Notes under the pieces: generated by a model
What the model saw: the letters and a program-made list of their open reading frames with translations, nothing else
Database searches by the model: none
What the model was told of the DNA's origin: nothing
Shown here: positions 1 to 5,892 of the stretch, piece by piece
Layout of the letters: each line of letters begins with the position of its first letter
Position numbering within the stretch: the stretch's first letter is position 1
Assembly (NCBI GenBank): GCA_020625635.1
Contig: JAHLBL010000063.1
Span: 1 to 8,401, forward strand
Source of the DNA: a bacterium
GTDB taxonomy: Bacteria; Bacillota; Clostridia; Oscillospirales; Acutalibacteraceae
Length of the DNA: 8,401 nucleotides
Direction: 5' to 3'
Program-made: the position numbers and the translations under genes

Positions 1-510
1 TCCGAGGTTATCGGTAAGAGCGGTAAGGTTATTAAGGAAATCCAGGCGCAGTGCGACTGTAAGATCGATATTGAAGAGGACGGCTTAGTCGGCAACGTAT
101 TCATCGCTGGTATCGATACCGAGAAGTGTAAGCGCGCTCTCAGTATGATTGAGACGATCGCCAACGATCCTGAGCCGGGCGCTATGTTCTACGGCAAGGT
201 TACACGCATTATGGACTTCGGCGCGTTCGTTGAGATCGCTCCGGGTAAGGAAGGTCTCTGCCATATCAGCCAGCTCGACGTTAAGCGTACAAAGAACGTT
301 ACCGATGTTGTAAACGTAGGCGACGTAATCCGCGTTAAGGTTCTCGAAATCGACGATAAGGGCAGACTTAACCTCAGCCGCAGAGCTGTGCTCATTGAGG
401 TTGACGGTCTTGAGCCTGAGAATGATCCCGATGAGGACAGACGCAGCTCGCGTCCGCGCCGCGGCGGTGGCCACGGCAGAGGCGACAGACGTCCCAAGAG
501 AGATAACTGA
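1..510 (+). CDS. pnp: Polyribonucleotide nucleotidyltransferase (PNPase), C-terminal part
   Basis: This is the 3' end of the gene; the reading frame is open from base 1 and gives 169 residues. PNPase degrades RNA 3' to 5' using phosphate and can add tails; it acts in the cytoplasm as a trimer. The visible part starts inside the KH domain: residues 1-14 carry the RNA-binding G-x-x-G loop (VIGKSGKVIKEI). An S1 domain follows at about residues 60-130 (GKVTRIMDFGAFVEI, then EGLCHISQL). The tail, residues 135-169, is acidic and then rich in Arg, Gly and Pro (RRGGGHGRGDRR), which is common in clostridial PNPases and probably binds RNA. The catalytic RNase PH domains lie upstream, outside the window. 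The stop is TGA at 508-510. No clear U-tract terminator follows; the next 120 bases hold an inverted repeat. The identification is secure from domain order and sequence. Confidence 0.96.
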   Translation, partial: SEVIGKSGKVIKEIQAQCDCKIDIEEDGLVGNVFIAGIDTEKCKRALSMIETIANDPEPGAMFYGKVTRIMDFGAFVEIAPGKEGLCHISQLDVKRTKNVTDVVNVGDVIRVKVLEIDDKGRLNLSRRAVLIEVDGLEPENDPDEDRRSSRPRRGGGHGRGDRRPKRDN

Positions 511-522
511 TATAAAATAACC

Positions 523-592
523 ACTGATTAATTCACGCTGACAACTGAGCACGCAACTTGCTTGCAGCTTTTACGCACTCGAATTAATCAGT
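523..592. repeat. Perfect 12-bp inverted repeat after pnp, 46-nt spacer
   Basis: ACTGATTAATTC at 523-534 is matched exactly by its reverse complement GAATTAATCAGT at 581-592. The 46-bp spacer contains a weaker internal hairpin (GCACGC, AACTT, GCTTGC at about 550-566). There is no U-tract on either side, so it is a poor intrinsic terminator. It could be a 3' stabilising stem for the pnp mRNA, part of the leader of the downstream gene, or a 70-bp palindromic or MITE-like insertion. I see no clear target-site duplication. The repeat is directly visible; its role is unknown. Confidence 0.6.
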
Positions 593-623
593 ACTTACTT
601 AATAAAAAATAATCTGAAAATTT

Positions 624-660
624 TACCGCCTGATGAATCAGAATATTTCATCAGGCGGTA
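624..660. repeat. Perfect 13-bp hairpin covering the start region of the membrane-protein gene
   Basis: TACCGCCTGATGA (624-636) pairs perfectly with TCATCAGGCGGTA (648-660), leaving an 11-nt loop. The left arm contains the ATG at 633, the first possible start of the next gene. The hairpin is GC-rich at its base and would be stable in RNA, but it is followed by TAAATAATAATTC rather than a U-tract, so it is not a standard terminator on the plus strand. It may control translation of the downstream gene, or act as a weak terminator or 3' boundary for pnp. If the gene really starts at the ATG at 675, the hairpin is entirely in the leader. Confidence 0.65.
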
Positions 661-1352
661 TAAATAATAATTCTATGAGCAATATCAATAAGGCTAATGA
701 AGTTAGCCAGCCACAGGAAAAACACACAATTTCATATCCTGCGCTGTTCTGGCTGTTTATGTTCGGAAGTGTGATCGGCTTTGTCCTCGAGGGCTTGCTT
801 GTGCTTATAAGAATCGGCGTGTGGGAGAATCACTCCGCAACGGTATGGGGCCCGTTCTGTATTATTTACGGTTTCGGCGCCGACGCGATGTACCTCGGCT
901 GTACTCTTATGAGAAACAAGAATATTCCGCTCCAGTTCTTCTTCTCCGCGGTAGCGGGCACGGTTGTCGAGTTTTTCGGCAGTCTGATCCAGGAGGCGGT
1001 GTTTCACTCCCGTTCGTGGGACTACAGCGAATACCCGGGCAACATAGGCGGCAGAGTTACTCCGCATATGACGCTGGCGTGGGGAATACTCGGACTGCTG
1101 TTCGTGCGCCTTGTATATCCGCTTATAGAGCGCGTATATCCTAAAATGCGCGGCAGGGCGTGGAATATCGCCTGTGCTGTTCTCTCGGTTTATATGGCAG
1201 TCAATCTGATTGTCAGCGGCATCGCGGTGTTCCGCTGGGGACAGCGTCAGTCAGGAGCCACAGCTACGAACAGGGTAGAGGAAATTATTGACACCCAATT
1301 CAACGACGAGTATATGCAGAGCGTATACTGTAATCTTAATTTTTCAGGATAA
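633..1352 (+). CDS. Putative ABC-transporter type IV (PF06541/CmpB-like) membrane protein
   Basis: This 239-aa integral membrane protein has about five predicted helices (roughly residues 36-60, 70-94, 98-125, 147-166 and 177-202). It shows the hallmark pattern of the PF06541 family: an early acidic residue in the first helix (GFVLEGLL), GPFCIIYGFGA at 73-83, and then E-F-F-G followed by RSWDYSEYPGNIGGR at 127-141. The family name suggests a transporter permease, but no ATPase or binding-protein gene is nearby and the true function is not established. The N-terminal 35 residues are Asn/Ser-rich and probably cytoplasmic. The start is uncertain: neither ATG 633 nor in-frame ATG 675 (residue 15) has a recognisable Shine-Dalgarno, and 633 lies inside a stable hairpin. 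The gene ends just before a strong terminator shared with the convergent gene. It is likely a single-gene unit or is read from pnp. Confidence 0.82.
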   Translation: MNQNISSGGINNNSMSNINKANEVSQPQEKHTISYPALFWLFMFGSVIGFVLEGLLVLIRIGVWENHSATVWGPFCIIYGFGADAMYLGCTLMRNKNIPLQFFFSAVAGTVVEFFGSLIQEAVFHSRSWDYSEYPGNIGGRVTPHMTLAWGILGLLFVRLVYPLIERVYPKMRGRAWNIACAVLSVYMAVNLIVSGIAVFRWGQRQSGATATNRVEEIIDTQFNDEYMQSVYCNLNFSG

Positions 1353-1356
1353 CAGA

Positions 1357-1390
1357 GAAAAAGACTGTCGCAATTGCGGCAGTCTCTTTT
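1357..1390. terminator. Bidirectional intrinsic terminator
   Basis: A near-perfect inverted repeat, AGACTGTCGCAA / TTGCGGCAGTCT (1362-1385, one G-U pair), is flanked by AAAAA on the left and by TTTT (1387-1390) on the right. It therefore makes a stem plus U-tract on both strands, and serves the plus-strand membrane protein ending at 1352 and the minus-strand small protein whose stop codon (1389-1391) touches the stem. This is the classic arrangement between convergent genes. Confidence 0.92.
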
Positions 1391-1664
1391 AATTATTCTT
1401 TTCTTTTTTATCCTTCGGATATGTCAGGCAGTACCAGATGATCGCGGTAAGCAGCATAATGAACCCGAATACCATCATTATTGTACCAAGTTTAATGAGG
1501 TATTCCTCAAAGAGATGGTCGGTTAAAACACCGCTGCCCGAAGTCTGATCGGCGGCGTTGGCGTTGTCCCTGAGAATTGTGCTCACGATTTCGAGGATAA
1601 GTCCCGCTACAGTTACGATCGGACCTGTTATAAATAATGTATTAATAAAATTTTTAGCTTTCAT
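1389..1664 (-). CDS. Small two-helix membrane protein, unknown function
   Basis: This 91-aa hypothetical protein has two hydrophobic segments at about residues 8-31 (INTLFITGPIVTVAGLILEI) and 58-81. They are joined by a polar loop (residues 33-55, RDNANAADQTSGSG), and a short lysine-rich tail (KDKKEKNN) ends the protein. The positive-inside rule suggests that both ends are cytoplasmic. I chose ATG 1664 because AAAGG lies 10-11 nt upstream and a consensus promoter at 1696-1724 places the transcript start near 1689; the longer reading from 1736 would start upstream of that promoter. It is expressed alone, between its own promoter and the shared terminator. I do not recognise a family, and no transporter, toxin or sporulation motif is evident. 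Confidence 0.75.
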   Translation of the reverse strand: MKAKNFINTLFITGPIVTVAGLILEIVSTILRDNANAADQTSGSGVLTDHLFEEYLIKLGTIMMVFGFIMLLTAIIWYCLTYPKDKKEKNN

Positions 1665-1695
1665 AATCGCTTTACCTTTCAGTCCATATATAATT

Positions 1696-1724
1696 ATTAT
1701 AATATATCCGCCGTTGTGTGTCAA
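1696..1724 (-). promoter_or_regulatory. Consensus sigma-A type promoter of the 91-aa membrane protein gene
   Basis: On the minus strand, TTGACA (1724-1719) is followed by a 17-bp spacer and TATAAT (1701-1696), matching the housekeeping consensus at all 12 positions and at the optimal spacing. The predicted transcript start is near 1689, giving a leader of about 25 nt before ATG 1664, enough for the AAAGG ribosome site only. The promoter lies just downstream of the terminator of the previous minus-strand operon, so the small gene is an independent unit. Confidence 0.9.
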
Positions 1725-1734
1725 TATCGGAATC

Positions 1735-1767
1735 AAAAAACTCGGGAGCCGTCATACGACAGCTCCC
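1735..1767 (-). terminator. Intrinsic terminator of the ireB operon
   Basis: On the minus strand, GGGAGCTGTC (from 1767) pairs with GACGGCTCCC (to 1744) across a GTAT loop with one G-U pair. GAG and a six-base T-run (1740-1735) follow. The stem lies 14 bases after the stop of the 97-aa gene. The G-U pair is a C-A mismatch on the plus strand, so the terminator is oriented leftward. Confidence 0.9.
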
Positions 1768-1780
1768 TTAATTTGCTTTA

Positions 1781-2074
1781 TTAGATTTTGTGAGCGAGAG
1801 CTCTCGAGAGCCACGCGTCCGCTACGTCCATAGCAACGAACAAGCCCTGCTTTTCGCTCGACTTTACGAGCTGACGTCTGGGGGAGAGCCCCGGGTCGGT
1901 AGCCATAAGCTGAATTGTCACCTTGTCGGCAATTTCAACGCCGTTAACTACCTTCTTGCTCTTGATAATGAAGTGGATAACGTACTCGTCATCCATATTT
2001 CCGTAATAAAGCTCGTCACCGCAGCGTACCAGCGGCTTTCCCTTGTAGGTGGGGAACTTGGTCTTTTCAGCCAC
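1781..2074 (-). CDS. Conserved-looking 97-aa protein of unknown function, ireB operon
   Basis: This is a soluble 97-residue protein with no signal peptide or membrane segment. The N-terminal half appears to be beta-rich (KGKPLVRCGDELYYGNMDDE at residues 11-30, YVIHFIIKSKK at 31-41, DKVTIQLMATD at 50-60). The last 25 residues look helical (AMDVADAWLSRALAHKI). A single Cys is at position 18. I chose the GTG at 2074 because AAGGA lies about 9 nt upstream. It follows ireB with a 17-nt gap and shares its promoter and terminator, so the two are probably co-expressed. In many Firmicutes the genes next to ireB (yrzL) are ruvX and the DUF1292 protein YrzB; this protein does not resemble either. I do not recognise a named family and assign no function. 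Confidence 0.85.
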   Translation of the reverse strand: MAEKTKFPTYKGKPLVRCGDELYYGNMDDEYVIHFIIKSKKVVNGVEIADKVTIQLMATDPGLSPRRQLVKSSEKQGLFVAMDVADAWLSRALAHKI

Positions 2075-2091
2075 AGGATATCATCCTTTCA

Positions 2092-2340
2092 TTATTTGAG
2101 GTTAAGGTATGTTTTTACGAGTGCTTCCAGCAAATCGTCACGGTCGATACGGCTTATAAGGTTACGCGCGTTGTTATATGTTGTGATATATGTCGGATCC
2201 TCCGAGAGAATATATCCTACAATCTGGTTGATGGGATTGTAACCCTTTTCCTCGAGCGCCTTATACACGGTGAACAGCGTTCTTTTTATAGTGTCACCCT
2301 TGGTATCGTCAAGCGAGAAAATCATAGTCTTATCTAACAA
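2092..2340 (-). CDS. ireB: IreB/ReoM family regulatory phosphoprotein (UPF0297, YrzL)
   Basis: This 82-aa cytoplasmic protein carries the family core EKGYNPINQIVGY at residues 31-43, followed by SEDPTYI, NNARNLI (57-62) and RDDLLEALVKTYL (67-79). Known homologues are IreB of Enterococcus faecalis and ReoM of Listeria. These are phosphorylated by a PASTA Ser/Thr kinase on an N-terminal Thr; ReoM controls ClpCP-dependent turnover of MurA and hence peptidoglycan synthesis. The likely phospho-acceptor here is T5 in DKTMIF, aligned from memory with the ReoM DQTMFY segment. The reading frame extends to an ATG at 2355, but the GGAGG at 2353-2349 overlaps that codon and sits 8 nt before an in-frame TTG (2340), so TTG is the better start and gives the usual family length. 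It is the first gene of a two-gene operon. The kinase partner is not in the window. Confidence 0.93.
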   Translation of the reverse strand: MLDKTMIFSLDDTKGDTIKRTLFTVYKALEEKGYNPINQIVGYILSEDPTYITTYNNARNLISRIDRDDLLEALVKTYLNLK

Positions 2341-2348
2341 TGGAAACA

Positions 2349-2353
2349 CCTCC
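2349..2353 (-). promoter_or_regulatory. Shine-Dalgarno that fixes the TTG start of ireB
   Basis: GGAGG (minus strand 2353-2349) is the only strong ribosome site here. It overlaps the G of the upstream in-frame ATG at 2355, so it cannot serve that codon. It stands 8 nt before TTG at 2340-2338. The TTG start therefore removes five residues (MEVFP) from the longest reading. Confidence 0.8.
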
Positions 2354-2377
2354 ATTTCAAAATTCTAATTCCACATT

Positions 2378-2407
2378 ATAATACCACATTTTGGTATTGA
2401 TTGTCAA
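2378..2407 (-). promoter_or_regulatory. Promoter of the ireB operon
   Basis: On the minus strand, TTGACA (2407-2402) is followed by an 18-bp spacer and TATTAT (2383-2378). An overlapping TATAAT lies three bases further downstream, but its 21-bp spacing is too long. The predicted transcript start is near 2371, about 30 nt before the TTG start. A 7-bp inverted repeat (2380-2398) lies in the spacer and overlaps the -10 box. Confidence 0.8.
2380..2398. repeat. Inverted repeat in the ireB promoter spacer, possible operator
   Basis: AATACCA (2380-2386) and TGGTATT (2392-2398) are perfect inverted copies separated by CATTT. The repeat lies between -35 and -10 and overlaps the -10 hexamer, the right position for a repressor site. 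No regulator gene is adjacent and the motif is not one I recognise, so the operator role is inferred from position and symmetry only. Confidence 0.45.
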
Positions 2408-2422
2408 CTATTATTTGAAATC

Positions 2423-2451
2423 AAAACTGGAGAGAGCGAAAAGCCCTCTCC
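2423..2451 (-). terminator. Intrinsic terminator of pheST
   Basis: Ten bases after the pheT stop, GGAGAGGGC (from 2451) pairs with GCTCTCTCC (to 2429) around a TTTTC loop on the minus strand, a 9-bp stem with one G-U pair. AG and then TTTT (2426-2423) follow. The T-run is short but the stem is strong. The ireB promoter starts just beyond it, so the two operons are transcriptionally separated. Confidence 0.85.
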
Positions 2452-2460
2452 TGCGGCAGT

Positions 2461-4827
2461 TTATCTGAGGTTTACGCCCTTGTTGCTTAGATTCTGAATA
2501 ATCTTGTCCATTATCTCCTGAACCTCGTTTGAGGAGAGCGTTCTTTCGTTTGAGGAGAACTCAAAGCGAACGGTGATGCTGTGGATCGTGTCGGTGTCGT
2601 AGGTATCTACAATCTTCACTCCCTTGAGTATGTTCAGCTTCAGAGTTTCCCAGCAGTCCTTGAGGACTGAGAACATCATATCGGGTTTGAGCTCAAGACT
2701 GAGGTCGTATGTCATCGGCGGGAACTTTGAGGGTTCGCTGTAGGTGATACCCGCGTCAGCGGCGTTCGCAAACTTCTCAACGTCGATTTCAGCAAATACG
2801 ATGTTGCCCTTCTTATCGATTTTCTTTGAAACAACGGGATGAACGATTCCGATTCGTCCGATTGTCTCGCCGTCGATAACAACCTCGTTGAGGTTAACGG
2901 GGTGCTCGTAGCTGTGAAGCGCCTCGGCAGGTGTGAACTCTACTGCCTTGTGCTTGAGGTCGTCGGTGATTGTAGCGAGAATGTCGCGCATACGGAAGTA
3001 GAGCGTCTTTATATCGTCGCTCTTGCTGTAGAGAGTAACCGCGAGCTTTTTCTTTTCAACGCAGAGGTTGTTCTCGCCGAGACCTTCCACAACGCGTCCG
3101 ATTTCAAAAATTCCGAAGGACGGAGCATAGCCGATGTTCGACTTAACCTGACAGAGCTGTGTGGGAATAATGGTTCTTCTGATCGTCTCGATGTTGGGGT
3201 TTGTCGCGCCAGTGAGCTTGATGTTTTCCTCAACGGGAATTCCGAGAGCCTTCTGCTCATCGGCGTAAGCCCATACGTACGAGTGGAGCTCGTGCAGATT
3301 ATATTTCTTTACAAGAATATCTTTGATTTTCTCCTCGTTGTGCTTTACATTGTCGACGCGGACGGGATAGAGGGGAGAGCGTGTGGTGTGAACGGCAAAG
3401 TTGTCATAGCCGTAAATACGTGTGATTTCCTCGATGATGTCAGCCTTGATCGTAACGTCCTTGGTAGCTCTCCACGAGGGAACAACAACCTTGAAGTCGT
3501 CGCCGTCAAGCTCAACGCCGAAGCCGAGAGAGCTGAGGGTTTTTACGATTGTGTCGTTGCTGATTTCTATACCCGTATATTTGTCCACGAACGCCTTGTC
3601 AAAGGACAGGGTGACGGTGTCGTACTTGTAAGCGTACTCGTCGGTGAGAGCGGATACGACCTTTATATCGCTGTCGCCGTCTTTGAGAAGCTTTACGAAA
3701 CGTCCGATAGCGGGAACTGTCATTTCGGGGTCGAGAGATTTCTCGTATCTCATCGACGCGTCGGTTCTGTGAGCGAGCCTTACCGTAGATTTACGGATTG
3801 AAACCGCGTCGAATGTAGCGGACTCGAGCGTGAGCGTTGTAGTATCGTCGACAATTTCCGAGTCGAGACCGCCCATAATACCCGCGATCGCGACAGGCGT
3901 GTTGTCGTTGCAGATCATAAGGGTGTTCTCGTCAATGTTTCTTTCAACTCCGTCGAGTGTTTTGAAGGTGAACGGAGTGTCGAAGCGCTTGATTCTGATT
4001 TTGCCGACCTTGCGTGAGTCGAACGCGTGCATCGGCTGTCCCATTTCGAGCATAAGGTAGTTCGTGAGGTCTGCGAGGTAGTTGATAGCTCTCATTCCGC
4101 AGTAGAACAGGCGGATTCTCATATTAACAGGGCTTACGGAACGCTTGATGTTCTCAACCTGGAGGCAGGAGTAACGATGGCACAGCGGATCCTCAATCTT
4201 CATATCGACAGTCGGGAGCGCGTCGTATTTGCCGAGGTCGTCTGTTTCGAGCGGCTTAAGCTCTCTGCCTGCCAAGGCAGCGAACTCACGCGCGATTCCG
4301 TAGTGCCCCCAGAGGTCGGGACGGTTGGTGAGGGACTTGTTGTCAACCTCAAAAATAATATCGTCAATTTCGTAAATATCCTTTAAATCTGTGCCGTTTT
4401 TGACGTCGTCGGTGATTTCCATAATTCCCGAGTGATCGTCGCTGATTCCGATTTCAGACTCGGAGCAGCACATTCCGTTGGATGTATAGCCCGCGAGCTT
4501 TCTCGGAGCTATGGTGATTTCGCCGAGCTTTGCGCCGAGCTTCGCGAACGCGGTCTTTAAACCGACCTTTACGTTCGGAGCGCCGCATACTACGTCGACG
4601 GGCTCAGCCTCGCCGCAGTCGATTTTGAGGAGGTGGAGTTTTTTGCTATCGGGGTGCTCCTCTACGGAGAGGATTTCGCCGACAACGATTCCGCTGATGT
4701 CAGAGCCCTTAAAGAAAATTTCGTTTTCTACTTCGGCTGTGGAAAGAGAGAATCTGTGAATAAGGTCAACCTTGTCGAGACCTGTGAAGTCCACGAAGTC
4801 CGAAATCCAATTCATTGATAAAAACAT
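2461..4827 (-). CDS. pheT: Phenylalanyl-tRNA synthetase, beta subunit
   Basis: This 788-aa protein forms the alpha2-beta2 enzyme with PheS; the beta subunit binds tRNA and edits mischarged Tyr. Domains in order: EMAP/tRNA-binding domain at about residues 40-150 (EEHPDSKKLHLLKID, VCGAPNVKVGLKTAFAKLGA); the B3/B4 editing region at about 205-375 (MRAINYLADLTNY, EMGQPMHAFD at 261-270, IMGG, RTDASMRYEKSLDP at 354-367); B5 at about 402-475 (VPSWRATKDVTIKADIIEEI, RIYGYD); a catalytic-like core at about 490-680; and a C-terminal ferredoxin-fold anticodon-binding domain at 698-788. Length is typical. ATG 4827 has AAGGAGG 7 nt upstream. It starts 12 nt after pheS and shares its T-box-controlled transcript. 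One oddity is the start of the anticodon domain, which reads FPPMTYDLSLEL where most bacterial enzymes have Arg-Asp in place of Tyr-Asp. Identity is certain. Confidence 0.98.
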   Translation of the reverse strand: MFLSMNWISDFVDFTGLDKVDLIHRFSLSTAEVENEIFFKGSDISGIVVGEILSVEEHPDSKKLHLLKIDCGEAEPVDVVCGAPNVKVGLKTAFAKLGAKLGEITIAPRKLAGYTSNGMCCSESEIGISDDHSGIMEITDDVKNGTDLKDIYEIDDIIFEVDNKSLTNRPDLWGHYGIAREFAALAGRELKPLETDDLGKYDALPTVDMKIEDPLCHRYSCLQVENIKRSVSPVNMRIRLFYCGMRAINYLADLTNYLMLEMGQPMHAFDSRKVGKIRIKRFDTPFTFKTLDGVERNIDENTLMICNDNTPVAIAGIMGGLDSEIVDDTTTLTLESATFDAVSIRKSTVRLAHRTDASMRYEKSLDPEMTVPAIGRFVKLLKDGDSDIKVVSALTDEYAYKYDTVTLSFDKAFVDKYTGIEISNDTIVKTLSSLGFGVELDGDDFKVVVPSWRATKDVTIKADIIEEITRIYGYDNFAVHTTRSPLYPVRVDNVKHNEEKIKDILVKKYNLHELHSYVWAYADEQKALGIPVEENIKLTGATNPNIETIRRTIIPTQLCQVKSNIGYAPSFGIFEIGRVVEGLGENNLCVEKKKLAVTLYSKSDDIKTLYFRMRDILATITDDLKHKAVEFTPAEALHSYEHPVNLNEVVIDGETIGRIGIVHPVVSKKIDKKGNIVFAEIDVEKFANAADAGITYSEPSKFPPMTYDLSLELKPDMMFSVLKDCWETLKLNILKGVKIVDTYDTDTIHSITVRFEFSSNERTLSSNEVQEIMDKIIQNLSNKGVNLR

Positions 4828-4839
4828 ATTCTTACCTCC

Positions 4840-5892
4840 TTATTCATCGTCGGTGAACTGCGAAAGCGCCTTAAGGCTGCCGCTGTTCAGATCTCTGATA
4901 TCTTTAACGCCGTACTTCATCATAACAAGTCTTGTGAGTCCGAGTCCGAACGCGAAGCCCGTGTACTCGTCGGGATCCACTCCGCCTTCCTTAAGAACCT
5001 CGGGGTGAATCATACCGCATGGGCAGAGCTCAAGCCAGCCGCTTCTGTTACAGGAGGGACATCCCTCGCCGCCGCAAATAAGGCAGTTGATGTCGAGCTC
5101 AAAGCCGGGTTCTACGAAGGGGAAGAAGCCGGGACGCAGACGAACCTTGATATCCTTGCGGAATACCTCGGAGAGCATCGTTTTCATAAAGTATATAAGG
5201 TTTGAGATGCTGATGTCCTTGTCGACCATAACGCCCTCCATCTGGAAGAAGGTGTTTTCGTGTGTCGCGTCGGTCGCCTCGTTTCTGAAGCAGCGTCCGG
5301 GGAAGATAGCCTTTATCGGCGTGCCCTTCTCAATCAGACCTTTGCCGTACTTTTTAATAATAGCGTTCTGGGCAGCGGAAGTCTGCGACTTGAGAAGCTG
5401 ACCGTTCTCGAGATAGTAGGTATCCTGCATATCGCGGGCGGGATGGTGCTTAGGGATGTTGAGGGACTCAAAGCACTCATAGTCGGTTACGACCTCGCTG
5501 TAATCCTCAACGGTAAAGCCCATCGAGCGGAAAATAGCCTCGCACTGTCTCTGAACGAGAGTTATGGGGTGGTAGGAGCCGCGTGTAAGGTCGGCGGGAG
5601 TTGTGATGTCAAACTTAGGCATAGAGTTGATTTCGTTTTCAATCTCCCTGCGCTTGAGCTCCTCGGTCTTTTCCTCAATAAATCTGGCGACGCCGCTCTT
5701 GAGCTCGTTTACCTTTTTGCCGAACTCCTTGCGCTCTTCGCCTGACATATCCTTCATACCTTTAAGAAGGTTTGTGACGCTGCCCTTTTTGCCGAGATAG
5801 GCGACGCGAATCTTGTCAAGATCAACAAGACTGCTGACGTCTTCCAGCTCGGCGGTGAGCTTGTTTTTCAGATTTAAGATTTTTTCATCCAT
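4840..5892 (-). CDS. pheS: Phenylalanyl-tRNA synthetase, alpha subunit
   Basis: This 350-aa class II aminoacyl-tRNA synthetase catalytic subunit activates Phe with ATP and charges tRNA-Phe. Residues 1-85 form the charged N-terminal coiled coil. The catalytic core carries HHPARDMQDTYYL (149-161), TSAAQ (171-175), motif 2 around PGRCFRNEATDATHENTFFQ (198-217), FVEPGFELD (259-267) and motif 3 GFAFGLGLTRLVMMKYGV (312-329). A Cys cluster, C270-x2-C273-x4-C278-x2-C281, resembles the zinc-ribbon-like insert of Bacillus PheS. The canonical small-residue stretch before GMVHP is here CPCGMIHP (290-297), adding C290 and C292. Motif 3 has Thr320 where Glu usually precedes the invariant Arg. ATG 5892 has GGAGG 6 nt upstream. 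It is the first gene of the pheST operon, preceded by a 148-nt leader segment after the T-box terminator. Identity is certain; the residue differences are noted from memory of the family. Confidence 0.98.
   Translation of the reverse strand: MDEKILNLKNKLTAELEDVSSLVDLDKIRVAYLGKKGSVTNLLKGMKDMSGEERKEFGKKVNELKSGVARFIEEKTEELKRREIENEINSMPKFDITTPADLTRGSYHPITLVQRQCEAIFRSMGFTVEDYSEVVTDYECFESLNIPKHHPARDMQDTYYLENGQLLKSQTSAAQNAIIKKYGKGLIEKGTPIKAIFPGRCFRNEATDATHENTFFQMEGVMVDKDISISNLIYFMKTMLSEVFRKDIKVRLRPGFFPFVEPGFELDINCLICGGEGCPSCNRSGWLELCPCGMIHPEVLKEGGVDPDEYTGFAFGLGLTRLVMMKYGVKDIRDLNSGSLKALSQFTDDE

Noticed and set aside
85..552. 155-aa open frame on the minus strand
   Set aside because: Antisense to the secure KH/S1 part of pnp; no ribosome site and no family resemblance.
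545..598. Promoter TTGCAG-17-TAATCA ahead of the PF06541 gene
   Set aside because: The -10 match is poor and the site falls inside the inverted repeat; not enough to annotate.
633..660. Hairpin at 624-660 as the rho-independent terminator of pnp
   Set aside because: The stem is strong but followed by TAAATAATAATTC with no U-tract, and it overlaps the next reading frame, so I list it as a repeat instead.
2839..3801. 320-aa open frame on the plus strand
   Set aside because: It lies entirely antisense to pheT, has no ribosome site or family signature, and its length reflects the codon bias of pheT on the other strand.
5260..5745. 161-aa open frame on the plus strand
   Set aside because: Antisense shadow of pheS with no recognisable domain or start signal.
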